DNA of 64,000 nt. Origin: Neckera pumila. Taxonomy: Eukaryota; Streptophyta; Bryopsida; Hypnales; Neckeraceae. Under the pieces are notes generated by a model. It was not told the DNA's origin, did not search any database, and saw only the letters and a program-made list of their open reading frames with translations. This document shows, piece after piece, positions 43,294 through 55,530 of the stretch. Position numbers and translations under genes: made by a program. Where the stretch lies: NCBI GenBank assembly GCA_963969595.1, contig OZ018416.1:17996065-18060064 (forward strand), written 5' to 3'. How positions within the stretch are numbered: the first letter of the stretch is position 1; each line of letters begins with the position of its first letter.

Positions 43294-46000
43294 TTGTATT
43301 CCATTTTTTGTGATTGCATCAATGAATGACTTTGCTAATGTTCACAAATTACTTCTCTACATTATTTGCTTGGCATTTGCTTCTGATCAAGAATTCAGAT
43401 GTTTCTATTTAGAAACAATGAAAGGAATGAGTTGGTTACCATCAACTTCTATATGTTCATTGAGATATATGGAGGTAGATAATATTAACCACTAATGGAC
43501 AAAGCCCATGATTGTGTAGATAAACCTTAGAAAAAAATCTTCCATCTTTTTGTTGTTTATGAGCAAATTTTTTTAGTTTTATTTTGTAGAGATGAAATTG
43601 CACATCCAGTGTATGTCATAAAAACTAAAGTTTTGGGATGAAGATTCCAAATTACTATGAATTCCCAAAGGAAAAGTGGAGAAAATTGATTTCAAATATT
43701 GTACAAAACAAGCTTAAAAATCTGAAAACTTTAAGAATAGAATTAGAGCATCCTTAGTCCTAACAATATATTGGCCCTAACAGTGTGTTTTTCCTTTTGA
43801 ATGGTGTGCAATTAGAATGTGAAATTTGTATCATTGGAAGCGCATGCGAAACCACTTTGAGTAGGTGGCAAGAAAATGCAAATTTGGACATTACACAACT
43901 ACTTCAAAAACAAGATAAAAGTGAGAAATTATAGAGGTCTTGGCAAATCATGGTTACCAAAGCAAAATTTGGCCATTGACATTCTAAATGTGGCTACATT
44001 TAGAAGGCTAGAGTGGAAACTGCCCTTGAAAAAGCTCCCTAGAATGAAAAACTGCCCTTGAAAAAGTTCACTTTATTAGTTTTCTTAAAATAAAAAAGCT
44101 CACAAATTTTTTTAACTAGAGTAGAAACCGCCCTTGAGAAAGCTCACTTTAGTAGTTTTTTTAAAATTAAGAAAATCACAGTGTCAAAATCAAATTTTTA
44201 AGGAAAAATAGGTGAAAGTATTGAAATACATTATATAGGTGCACCATTTTATTGATAAACTATCTTGTGTGAATTATGACAACTAATATGACTTGAATTT
44301 AAGCCAATATTATGGGAATAGCCTTAATAAAGTTACACAAAAAATATTTGATGAAATTCATCCATTCTTCAAAATCCAATTATCATTTTTGATTGTCCAA
44401 AGAACATTTTTTAATCCTCAACGTACTTCCAAGGTTAACCCCTAAGCGCCCTTTCCAAAATCCAGACCCTTTCAAATTCATTGCAATTAAACATTCGCTT
44501 GAACAAAATCCACAAAAACTAACCGTACCAATTGGTAGTGGAGACAAGCCCGAAGTTGCGAGGAAATGGACAAATGATTTGACCGTACCTTTGAAAAGAT
44601 TACAATAGTCAAAGATGGCAACCTTTCAAAACTAGGAGGCCAAATTTGAGGCCCTGGGGAAATCAGGTCCATCAAAAGATGGTTCCATCAATCTAAGATC
44701 CAAACAATACTATGCTTAGATTGATGATCAACCTAGAAGCAAAGTGCTTAGAAATTCCCCTAATAGAATGCTATATGATCAAAGTTAGCACTAGCAACAT
44801 GTACAATATGCATTGTTTATCATCCCTAAATTTTCTATGTTCTTTTTCTTCATGATAAGTTTAACCTAGTAAGGATGCTAAGAATTAAAGTATCTGGTGA
44901 ATGATTTTAGGAAAATTGTAGAAACAAAGCATGCCTCTATTAATTCATATATGAGTCTAATAATTTTTAGTCAACTATCTTAGTTTAGGGTTGTATTTTT
45001 CTAGGTTTAATCCAATAAGGTCACCAAAGTTTAGTAATAGCTTATAAGTGGTCATACAAGACTTCTTCATACTAAAATATAGTTTATTTTCATCCATTTT
45101 TTATGCACAACTTTACATACACATCTTTAAGTTGATGCAAGTTATATAGCTAATACAAGAATCTACAATAGTTTGGCTAGTTTTTTGGATTGTTTCAAAA
45201 TGTGAATAGAGAGGTATTATGAAGTTATAATTAATGTTGTGCAAGATACTTTAGGCTCTACCAGGCATGTGTGCGGATACTTGTATGTGTATACAATACT
45301 GAAGTTTAATATTTGAATGCCTATTGAGCTAATATGTTTATTTGAGAAGAAAGTAAAAAGAGTCAAGTTAATCTGTTGAAAAAAAAATTTCGAGTGTGTC
45401 TTTCAAAAGATCTATGTAATAACTCTTATTGTAACATTAAATTCAACCACCCTTTTGTAAGTGTTTGAAACCCACCCTTGAGTTTAGACTCTAGATTCTA
45501 ATTAATTAAGTTCCAAAAGACAAGAATACCACAAATGGATATTGTGCAGTTTTCAATCAGCCTTCCAAGTAAATGGACAAATTTTGGTTTGGTTTAAAAC
45601 TCTCTAATATTACAAAATAGTATGTAAGATACATTTCAAGTTTGCATATCTCATTCAAACCAATCTCTTATCTTAAAAGTTAATTTGATTAGTTACAAAT
45701 TTAAAATCCATGGATTTGTAGTTAATTTTTTGCACATTCTAAAACAGTAAAGCTACCTTCAATTGGACTTTCCTAGCAAAAGTTATCAATGCTCAAAGTT
45801 TAAGTCATTTTTTACTGGGACAAACTTCATTCTCTAATACAGTAACTCTCAAAATCAAAGTTTGAACACTAGTCTACAAATTAGTCTAGGCTCTCGCTAT
45901 ATCTATGAATTCACCTTTGAAATTTACTTTGTTGTCCTTTTCTTCATCCAATACCTTGTCATATTAGTTTATAACTTCGTCCAAATCTATCTAGTAAAGT
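43294..46000. other. AT-rich repeats, including a dispersed sequence shared with 61.9-62.6 kb
   Basis: About 43500-44440 aligns loosely with 61910-62600: catgattgtgtag / ctatgattgtgg, then tagagatgaaattg / agagatgaatcaa, then ttgataaactaycy, then ataaagttrcacac, then aatcattcattcttc-type and tccttccaaggttaa. Inside, the phrase aaactgcccttgaaaaagct is repeated three times (about 44017, 44050 and 44128 with ccgcccttgagaaag), a local tandem duplication. A lone gttaacccctaagcgcc (about 44434) is a further TTAA-type end. No gene is seen from 44600 to 46000. Confidence 0.5.
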
Positions 46001-46004
46001 CTAA

Positions 46005-46920
46005 CCCCTAAAAACCAAGGCATTTTTTGGCTCCGAAACCACTCAAAACTGCCATGTCTGCTGCAATCATCCAAGAAATCAAATTTTTTTAATATTTTTA
46101 AATCTAATCATAAGATCTTGTACTTCACTTGTCTTAGATCTTGTGGTAAATTAAAATTTTATAAAGTTTAATCATATAGATTGGAAGATATTAGCATTTG
46201 AAGTTAGAAAAACAATTTTTTTGAGTGTTGATCTACTATTTCAAATGACTTTGACTGCCATTTGTGGAAATTTTTTGCACTACAGACCATAAATTTAAAA
46301 AAAAAATTGTTGAATATTTGAATTGAGAGTGGGGAAAAAATTTTCAGAGTATTCAAAATTTGATTTTCACATACAAATTTTTTTTGTTAAATAGAAGTAG
46401 GTCCGTGATTGAACAAAACACTAAATTGTTAATAGTTCTAAAGTGCAATTGAAAAATCATAATCCCAGCGGTGAGACTCTTCTTGCAAAAGAACTTCACC
46501 CTATAAAAAAAAATTGAAAAAATTTGAAAATTGCATTCAAAAATGAATTTGTAAGTTTTTTTTTGAAGAAGATACGTAGATTGCCTGAAAAACAAGATTG
46601 TCCATAACTTTCACCTTATTAGTCCAAATAGAATGAATCAAAGCTTCAAATGTAGACAAAGCATAATCTTTTAGGAAAAAATTAAAAATTAAAAAAATTC
46701 ATTTTTTTTTGCATTTTTGTTCTGCCCGGCAAACTGCTTTTTCAAATTTGGAATAGCGTAACTTTTGCTCCCGGGCATCAATTGAAAAAATATATATTTT
46801 TTTAGAAAGCTAATGTGATTCCCTATCTTCCAAAAAAGGTTTAAAAAACCAGGTTAAAATTTGAGGTCACACAAGCCTGCCCGAAATCCTAAAAGTCCCC
46901 TGAGGAGATTTTAGTACTTT
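46005..46920. mobile_element. TTAA-family element, subfamily C
   Basis: It begins CCCCTAAAAACCAAGGC after CTAA (46001-46004). It contains the inverse complement of the blocks of 60728-61630 in order (actcaaaactgccat, ggaagatattagcat, taaatagaagtaggtccgtg, aacaagattgtccataactt, cgtaacttttgctcccgggc, gatttgaggtcacacaag-type). The far end near 46920 is eroded. The segment at about 46390-46430 shows the uninterrupted version of the site where the 4.74-kb element inserted in 31946-37475. Confidence 0.7.
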
Positions 46921-47439
46921 AATAGCCTCTAATTAGTGTAAGTGCTAAGATTGTGGATTAAATTCTAAATTTCATCCATTAAGCATCTTTCATTTGTAGC
47001 TCAAGTTACTTTGTTCCAAACTTCATTCATTAATAATTCTTAGGGTTTCTAGAATTTTTAATATAATAGATTTATTAAAATCCCCCCCAAAAACAACTTG
47101 TTACTGTAAAACTAGAAGGTACCACACTAATAAGATTCCTAAATAAAAAAATAAAAAAAACTGATTTTCAGACCAATGTCCATCACCGCCGCGGTGAGTG
47201 TGACTGGGTCTTGTTTGGTTGGCCACTTAAGCCTTCTAACCGCGTTTGCTTGCTCAGCTTGCTCCCGCTCATAGCTCGGCTAGCTGTTCAGCTTCTCCTC
47301 CACCTACAGTAGTAGTGTCAAATCTATCTACCAACATTGTCGAAGTCTGAGAGATCATTCTAGCAAGCTGAATTCTAGCACTCAGGCTGTTTCCAAATTC
47401 TTCGAATTTAGCAACAGTTTGCATCTAGATTCATTATCT
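46921..47439. other. Probable promoter region of the GT43 gene
   Basis: Composition rises in G+C from about 47160. No canonical TATA box was found in the 300 bases before the purine-rich leader. Confidence 0.35.
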
Positions 47440-49554
47440 TTACTCAAACTCCAGAGGGAGTGTGACAGAGAGAACTAGAAAGAAAGAGAGGAGAGAGGGA
47501 GAGAAGGGTTGTGCCAGAAGAAGCGCAGAGCACTTTGTTGCAGAACCTGGCGCAGGCTCTGAATGATGGGGTTCATTTGCTGCAGAGCATTGTCGGACTT
47601 TTGAGCTTGCTCTGGGAGGGTGTTGAGTCCGTGTTCCAGATGGGAAGGTTTTTTCAGACTGCGATGGTGGATTTAGGGTAGAGGAAGGAGCACCGCAGCA
47701 GCAGCAGCAGTAGAAGAAGAAGACGAAGAAAAAGAGGAAGACGAAGACGAAGACGAAGAAGAGGAGCAAGCTCAAGGCGATGTCCTCTCGGTCTCTTCTC
47801 TTTAGGTCAGTTCTGGCTCCTTGTTTGGTTTGGTAATCTCTTCTCCTTGTTTGCGGTGATTATGAGTTTTCGAGAGAGTTGGCGTCGTTAGGTTGTTTAG
47901 GTTAATGTGCGTGCGTGCGTGGGGCGTTTTGGGTTTGATTTTGAGTGAAGGATCTGTTGGTTTTGAGGTTTGAGGGGTAAGGTACATTTAGTGCACAGGG
48001 GAATGTCGCAAGCTTGAGCAGGATTAGGTAACCCTATTGTGATAGATGGTTGAGGTTTGAAGGAGGTTATTTCGAATCCTGCGTCTTGATGGGGTTAGTA
48101 GTTAGTTAGTTAGTTGTCAGGCTTAAATTTGATGTATTCTTGTGGATGTACCCTAATAGGGCTAGGATTAGTCTCTGGTTCGTTTCGGGATGCATGGTGT
48201 ATGAAAATGGTGACACTTGGGATGAGCGAATTGGGATCCAGACACATTGTTGCGTTTGGGGGTAGTTGGTTGTGAGAAAGATTAATTGTTACCTGAGATT
48301 TGTTTTCTGTTGGCATTGTTGGGTGCTTCCGTTCTGCTGTGATTCTGTGCTTAGAAAATGATAAGTTTTAGCAGCTGTTGTTTTGGACGCGAAAGGAAAC
48401 GTTTTATTTCCAATGCAGCAATTTATTTCCCAAACAGAATGCCAGATCTAGCATTGACTCTTGTTGTGTCAGTAGCCACGCACAGAGATAAGACCTAAAG
48501 GTAACCTCTTGTAGCAATAATGAACCTTCATCTCCTCCTTGAAAGCGATCCTAGGAACTAAAATCTCCATTACACACCAAAGCCATCAAGAATTCTCTTC
48601 TTCTGGGAGGGGAGCTGCTTAATTTGAACCAGAGCCTGCTAAATAGTCGCCCTGGCATGTTACAGTTTTCAAGCTATCGCACTTGAACATTTGGCGTTTG
48701 CAGAAGGTTCCTTTTTTTCATATACCTTAATTCCTAAAGATTTTGTAATGTTGTAATGTTGTATGCTTAACTGTATAAGCAGATTTCAGAGCCTTTTGGT
48801 TCCTGAATTTCTTTTTGTAAAGTTTATCACACTTTGTGATGGTTAGCACGTTTTCCCTTGCAAGTATATCTTCATCTTTCATACCGTTGGTTTCACCTAG
48901 AAGCCGAAGCCAACTTATTTAGATCTGATCATGTCACTGGCATGTAACCCTCTTTAATGTAGAGAATGCTATTCTGTCACTTCGAGTATTTTAACCAACA
49001 TGTTGGAGATCAGTGTTGGAGCTTTGGAGAGTGCACTTTGCGCTCTACAAGAACCAAAACTCTCTTATTGTTTTGTAGCCCAATGTTTGCAGAAATCATA
49101 TGAAATCATATGGAATTTGTAGGCCCCTATTGAAGGCACTTTAGACAACCTCATTTCCATTCAAACATCAGTGCCATAGGCAGTTGGCCAAGTTGTGTAA
49201 ACATCACTTGCTAATAAGTCCAACCAAGGTCATGAATACATGAGTTGTTAGTAACAGGTTTTAGTTTAGGAAATGCGATCAGATCCCTAGCAGGTTTAGT
49301 ACCTCTACGTAATTCAGCTGCCCTCAGTCTGTGGAAAGTGAAGTTAGAATAGTATTAAAGCTGTAGAATCTGAAGCTTGCTTCCAAACTTCATCGTAGAA
49401 CCCGAATTCCCGAGGTTATTGCTTTATTGTTTGATTGGAGACTTGCTCGCTCTGGTGCTTGAAGTTCTGGACTGAATTTTGTTACTCTGCATTGCAGGTG
49501 GTGCCTGTGCCTACATGGAGACATGTAGTCTGAGCTGGAATCACACTTTTAACC
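47440..49554 (+). other. 5' leader of the GT43 gene with a 1.7-kb intron
   Basis: A purine-rich leader (gagaga tract about 47460-47510, then gaagacgaagacgaagacg about 47716-47762) ends at a strong donor, ctttag|gtcagt (exon end 47805). The matching acceptor gcattgcag lies at 49489-49497, 57 bases before the start codon at 49555. A long leader intron is common in plant genes. The exact transcription start is not visible. The intron (47806-49497) holds no other gene that I can see. Confidence 0.55.
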
Positions 49555-52500
49555 ATGAGGCCAGGAGGGACTCAACGTGTGAGGAGCAAGACCATAAATG
49601 GAGGTTTGCTATTATCTGAGTCGTCAACAACCGAGCCCACTGTTCCAAGCTCCAAACGTGTTCCAGTGTGTAGGAACCTCATGCAATGGACCTTCTGCCT
49701 GGCAGCTGTGGTCCTTGGCTTTCGCGTCGCCCATGAGGTGGACCTCGTGAGAGACCATTTGGGGCGCATGGAGGAGGCTTCCAAGCTCTTTTATCAGATT
49801 TCCAATCGGACGAGTGAGGTATTCAGGGGTCCAAATTCTGCAAAAAGCTCCAGGGTGTATGTAGGCCGGCATCCCATTTTGGTCAGGCCATGGCCGCACC
49901 CTAACCCCTTGGAGATGGCGCAAGCTTACAACATGATTGCTAGGGTCCAGCTGGAGCAGCAGCGGTTGTATGGGATCCAAAGCTGGAAGCCCATCATTGC
50001 CATCACTCCTATGTATGTGCGTACGTTTCAGAGTGTGCACTTAACAGGTATTAATCCCTTTCGTATAATGTCCTTCTTTTCAATCGGTTTATTTCAATTC
50101 ACTGATATCTTTTATAATAATAACGGGAGAGATTGAGCAATTGTTTGATGATTTAGAAATTTATGGTGTCCAATGAATTCGTAGCACGTTGGGGACCATC
50201 GTTCCAATGAACGAATGTCCTATTTGTTGTATAATCGCAACATGTGCTTCTAGAAATCGTGGCATTCGAAGGTTGTCGAACTTGATCGTCTCAAATTTTC
50301 AAGCAGTGAAGTGTATTTTGAGGATTGTACCAAGGATCATATGTTGAGGATTGTGTTGAGGATTACATGGAAAGACGCATGTAAAAAAACATACATTTCT
50401 ATTCGGGATAAAGACACTTGCATTTAGCCGCTTGGTTGGGTAGACCATTGTAATTCCTATAGCTTGCAGCAGTTGAAAATGACATGCTCACACAAATGGT
50501 GCATATATAGAAAACCACCGAGACGTCGGAAGTCGGAAGTCGGAACTTACGTACTCACAGTCTATATGGTTTATGAATCACATTATCGGTCCATCCACAC
50601 TATTGTAGTGACGTTTTTGACTCCAAGTGTTAAGAATAACTAAACATTCTAGAGCTGTGTTGACCATCCACCCTTTTTTCACTGTTGCTGCGCTGTGTTT
50701 GACTAAGCTTCTACAAAATCTTGGTTTAGGGACCGTGGGACTCATGCCTGACTTTATGATTGACAGGCTTGATTAATACATTGTCACTAGTGCGGGGACC
50801 TGTAACTTGGATAGTCATCGAGACAGGAGGGGTTTCTGTGGAGACAGCCGCGTTATTAAGGCAGGCGAGGGTGCACAAATTGGTGCATCTGGGCGCTTCT
50901 AAGCATTTGCCGCGAACTTTACAGGATCGAGGGATCCTGGAGTCTCACCTTCGAATACAGGGTTTAAGGTAAGATTCTTGACGGCAGGGTCACACACGGC
51001 TGGAATTGACTAGCGGATCATATCCGTGAAAGTGGGTAAATGTAACAAGTCTACAACTGTTCTGTTTGCACTGAAATTTTATCTTGAATTTCTAGCAAAC
51101 TGGCTATTGTTTTCTCAAACTCCAATATTTAGAATGTTAGTCCGTCCTGCAATTTTTAATTGGAGAATCATGCCAAATACAAAATAGAAGAGTGTTAAAA
51201 CAGTGAATTTGTCACTCCAATTTTTAGAATCAGATTTTAGCTTAGAATGGCCCTGGCGTGAACTACACAATACAGACTTATCATATGTTACGACAAAGAG
51301 GTCTAGCGCCAGAGAGTGAAGAGGTTCTACATTTTTGGAAATACGAGTTCAGATATTCTGATATTAGCTTCTTGCAATGCCACCCCCAAAGTGGCCAAAC
51401 GAAAAATTGGAAGTCTACTTTGAAAGCTAATGAAGCTAAACCTCTTTAATCTTACAACCGGGGTTCCAACTTTTTTCAGTATGATGTATTTTGAATGTAT
51501 GACGAGTGTGGTACCATGACAATGTTGGAGGATATTCTAGAATTTTATTTTAGAAAAAGGCATAAGGTTTGAGTATAGTCGCCTACAGTAACTTTCAAAG
51601 CATATTCTATTGTTACAACATGCAAGGCGTGATTTCTTTTCTCTATTGGTCCGTTTTTGACCTCCCTTGAGCTTTCTATATGAATCATCCCAACTCCTAT
51701 TTATATGTGGAAGTGACCATTTGTGCACGTATGATTTAAGATAATTCAGTACATAGCATTTTTTACTATTCTAGAGTTACAATACAGGTTTCCAATCGCA
51801 AGCTCTTGTTGTGTTTTACGTGCAGGTATGTGCGGGAGCACAGCCTGGAGGGCGTCGTTGTATTTGCTGATGACAGCAACGTGTACAGTATGCAATTTTT
51901 TGATGCGGCGCAGAAGGTTGAATGGGTGGGCGCTCTTCCAGTTGGTATTCTTGGCCATGCTGGATTGGAAGATCCGACTCTCTCAAGGAGTTTCGGAGTT
52001 TCCGAATTGGAAGTGCAGGCACCTGTTTGTGATGCTGCTTCTGGGAGCATTAAAGGTTGGCATGCATTTGGATCATTTCCTTTGGATACGGAATTTGTAC
52101 TGAGAACGGAGGACGAGGAGACGAAGTTGGAGTGGGCAGGTTTTGTGTTGAATGCTCAGGCAGTCTGGAAAGAAGCAGATGATGATCGACCTGATTGGAT
52201 CAAGGATTGGACGGAGTGGGCTCAGCCACAGGAAGGTCAATATGTTGAACTGAGATCCATCGTTAGTGATGAAACGAATGTGGAAGCGCTGGGATCTTGT
52301 GGACGGGAAGAAGCGGTGCTTGTTTGGTGGGCTCGTATGGAAGCTCGCTCAGATAGCAAATTTCCCTCGCGGTGAGAATTTTGCACTCTTCTCCATGTAT
52401 TTGAACTTCTAGATGCCTATTAGGGGTTGTCGCAGGGTCCAACAGGTCTACCCGAAACTCAAATTCCTAATGTTGACTTTCATTATATCATAATTGAAAC

Positions 52501-53464
52501 ATTATCAAAAATGTGAAATTTCTATTGCTGGGCAAATTTCAGATCTGGTTAGCCTTCTGCATTTGGCACCTAAAGTCACTATACGGGTTGAAAACTTCGA
52601 AGATGTCCACATTATTATTGAAGAAAGACGCATAAGAAATACTGCCGGTAATCTAATTTCTTCTATCAAGTATCGTGTATCAAGTATTCTATCTAGGAAT
52701 ATATAATCTGAATGAGGAAAGTTCAGTCTCTATGATTGTCAACAAAGATAGCATTTATGAGTATGAGTAGGTCAGCCACCAATGGTTTACTCCTTTTAAG
52801 GTTTATCTCAGATTTTTGTCCAAGTTTTAATTGCTCAGTAAATGACATACTCTGGTTTCTGGCCTTGGCCTGAAATTTGACCTCCGTGTTTTCACGACAT
52901 TCTTTAGCAGTTGTGAACTCACTCTTTCTCAACTGTAGATTGCAACCGAAAAAATGACTCTTAATTCTAACATTCACAGTAGAGGGAATGCTTGGCGCTC
53001 AGTTAGTGGCTAGTTCTCATCTTCTTCATGTAACTTTTGTTACCTCTCATCTAAGCTGAGCTCTATATTTTGCACAAAAAGAACCTGCACTTCTTTTCCA
53101 AAAGGCGAGCCAGTAATACAGTGTTTCATTTCTTAATTTACAGAGACCGCTTCTCAGAGCTTGTTTTTAAAAATACAGGCTACGGTTTCCATGAATGACC
53201 CTTGTAGTTGTGTCCAGGTGGGTTTTGAATTCGCCGCTGGAGATTATTGCACCTGCGAAGGTGACGCCATGGCCAGACCGGGTGTTCCCTCCTCCATCGC
53301 CACCGCCACCGCGGGCTGCCCAAACCACCAAGCCCAAAGGTGGAAACAGATCAGGTGGTCGTCCAAGGCGCGGCAAGCGAAGACCAGACGCAGTTAAAAG
53401 TAGTCTCGCACTTGCTAAACCAAGGGAGTCTCTTACCATTGTAAGCAAAGGTTTGCAATCCTGA
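49555..53464 (+). CDS. IRX14-like: IRX14-type GT43 glycosyltransferase (xylan backbone synthesis)
   Basis: Four exons join in frame into 495 residues: 49555-50047, 50767-50968, 51826-52371 and 53218-53464, all with GT donors and AG acceptors (phases 1, 2, 2). The protein is a type II Golgi membrane protein: a cytosolic tail with basic residues, one membrane segment at about 41-58 (LMQWTFCLAAVVLGF), a short coiled stem, then the GT43 domain from about 148. Family landmarks are PMYVRTFQSVHLTG (to 165), TWIVIETGGVSVET, FADDSN (245-250, the nucleotide-sugar and metal-binding acidic motif), LEWAGFVLN (333-341), YVELRS with E373 as the likely catalytic base, LGSCG, WWARMEARSDSKFP and SPLEI...TPWPD. 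These match IRX14 rather than IRX9, which lacks the acidic motif. The role, with IRX9/IRX10-type partners, is xylan backbone elongation. The Lys/Arg/Pro-rich C-terminal tail is usual. Length is close to Arabidopsis IRX14 (about 525). Confidence 0.93.
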
Positions 53465-54751
53465 TTATTCAATCTCCCTTCCAGCCAATTTGCAAGGAAG
53501 AGGCCTTCTCCCGGTTTTGCCTTTGAATTTAGATTTCGGGAGACATACTGGAAATGTTACCACCCTGAAAATGTTACCACCCTGGAAATGTCATCCATTT
53601 GGCGTACTTCTCAGGGTGGTGCCTTTTCCAAGCATGTATGATAGCATGGTTTCGTAGGGGTCTTCGTAAAAGACTACTGCAGAAGTAAAAGCTTAGAACT
53701 GGCGTTAGGGTACTTCAGAAGCTGCACGGGTATAGATTTAGCATATTTGCATGTTCAAGTTTATCCTGAAAAGAGCCATTCAAGGCATTTGTGCTATTCC
53801 TCATGCTTATTGTTCAAGAGACTTGCAAGAGCCGTGCAGTGCTTACGAAATTTAGATGTCAAGTGGTTCAAACTGCAGAAGAGGAATTCACAGGCTTCTG
53901 ACATGAGATGAAGTATCTGGTGATTATTCCATACAATCACCCTTGCTGTGATTGCTTTGTCAACAGAGAGGGAATCTTCTTATCTTGCAGTGGATTCATG
54001 CTGCAGTGGTGACATAATGGAATGCACATTTTGCTTTCTTTATCTACAATTGTACAAACTTTTGATTTGCTAACTCACTGGACATGCATGACCTTTCTTC
54101 TGTTTATGGTACTGAACTACTCATGGTTCATTTAGATTTGTGTACGTGTGGTACTGGATCCATTTTCCGATACTGGTACTCTCATTACGGAGTGCAAACT
54201 TAAATAGAAAAAGAAATACGGTAGAAGTGAGGTTCCATTGCAACCATTAAAAAGCTTAAGGGTCTGTGCGTGTTTGGCCATCCACAGACCAATAGTAACC
54301 TCTGCAGTCTGCACACAAAGCCGTTTGAAGTCCCTTCTACGGCAAAACAATTCAAATAGAGGAAGTATTGAAGAAGTTTCATGGAGATTACAATGATCAA
54401 TTATTTTCAATTATGTTACCCATGTACAGAAATTCAAACAATGACCAGAATTTTTTTTGAAAAAGGATCATGATTTGCCTCACTGATGTATTTCATTTCT
54501 TTCATCAATTTCTAACTTTCAATATATCCTCTTTTCCAATTCTTTTTGCACATTTACCCATACGAGACTGGTAGCTACTAGGAGGATTTTGAATCTTTCA
54601 AGAGCTTATTGTAGGAGCTACATGAAATGGATGTCTAGTCTTCAGGGATGTGACAAACATATTCATTATGTATTTCATGACTTTTGTGCAAGTTTGTGAA
54701 TCAGCTCATATAGGGATGGAGGAAAGGAAAACTTTCAAAATGAAGATCTTA
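53465..54751. other. 3' region of the GT43 gene and intergenic DNA
   Basis: Includes a 17-bp tandem phrase, gaaatgttaccaccctg, repeated about 2.3 times at 53551-53597. No further gene was recognised to 54751. Confidence 0.45.
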
Positions 54752-54753
54752 TA

Positions 54754-55528
54754 GTGACTCCCAAAAGTAGTTGGCCACCCTTAAAAACGCTCTCATAAAT
54801 TGGGAAATTGGAAGTTTGAAGTGAAATTTAGACATGGTGTTGTACAAAAGGAGTTCTACCTTCATGTGTAATTTCACTTTAAATGGACTATACTTAAACC
54901 TATTATTAATTGAATGAAATTTCTATAGAAAAAAAACTTTTTGTGAGAAGTCAAAATGTCCCATTTCTTTTTATAGGAAGAATGTACATCTTGACTAGAA
55001 ACACATGTTACAAGTTTCATGAATTTTGGATTTTTATTGATTGAGATCTAATTGATTGAAATTTAATCCCAAAATTTTGTTTTTTTAATTTTTCACTCCA
55101 TAAATTGCAAAAAAATAAAATAAAAATTTAAAATAACACAAGATGATTATATATGTCAAAAGCATATTTTTTTGCAATTTAAGAAGTGAAAAATTAAAAA
55201 AACAAAATTTTGGGGTCAAATTTCAATCAATTAGATCTCAATCAATAAAAATCCAAAATTCATGAAACTTGTAACATGTGATTCTAGTCAAGATGTACAT
55301 TCTTCCTATAAAAAGAAATGGGACATTTTGACTTCTCACAAAAAGTTTTTTTTCCATAGAAATTTCATTCAACTAATAATGGGTCTAAATATAGTCCATT
55401 TAAAGTGAAATTACACATCAAGGTAGAACTCCTTTTGTACAATACCATGTCTAAATTTCACTTCAAAATTCCAATTTCTCAATTTATGAGAGCTTTTTTA
55501 AGGGTGGCCAACTACTTTTGGGAGTCAC
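54754..55528. mobile_element. Foldback DNA transposon with ~360-bp inverted arms and TA duplication
   Basis: It starts GTGACTCCCAAAAGTAGTTG and ends in the inverse complement, with TA on both sides (54752-54753, 55529-55530). The two arms (about 54754-55116 and 55172-55528) pair almost throughout around a short centre at about 55120-55170. The terminal phrase resembles Tc1/mariner-type termini. It is 775 bp without a transposase ORF. A transcript through it would form a very long double-stranded hairpin. Confidence 0.88.
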
Positions 55529-55530
55529 TA

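Noticed and set aside
47440..47775. 111-residue minus-strand frame with poly-Phe/Val start
   Set aside because: It is the complement of the purine-rich leader of the GT43 gene (gaagac repeats).
53179..53217. Alternative acceptor at aaatacag upstream of exon 4
   Set aside because: Joining there shifts the frame away from the conserved SPLEI ... TPWPD segment; the acceptor at 53216-53217 keeps it.
53167..53472. 101-residue minus-strand frame
   Set aside because: Antisense of the last GT43 exon, which has clear family sequence on the plus strand.
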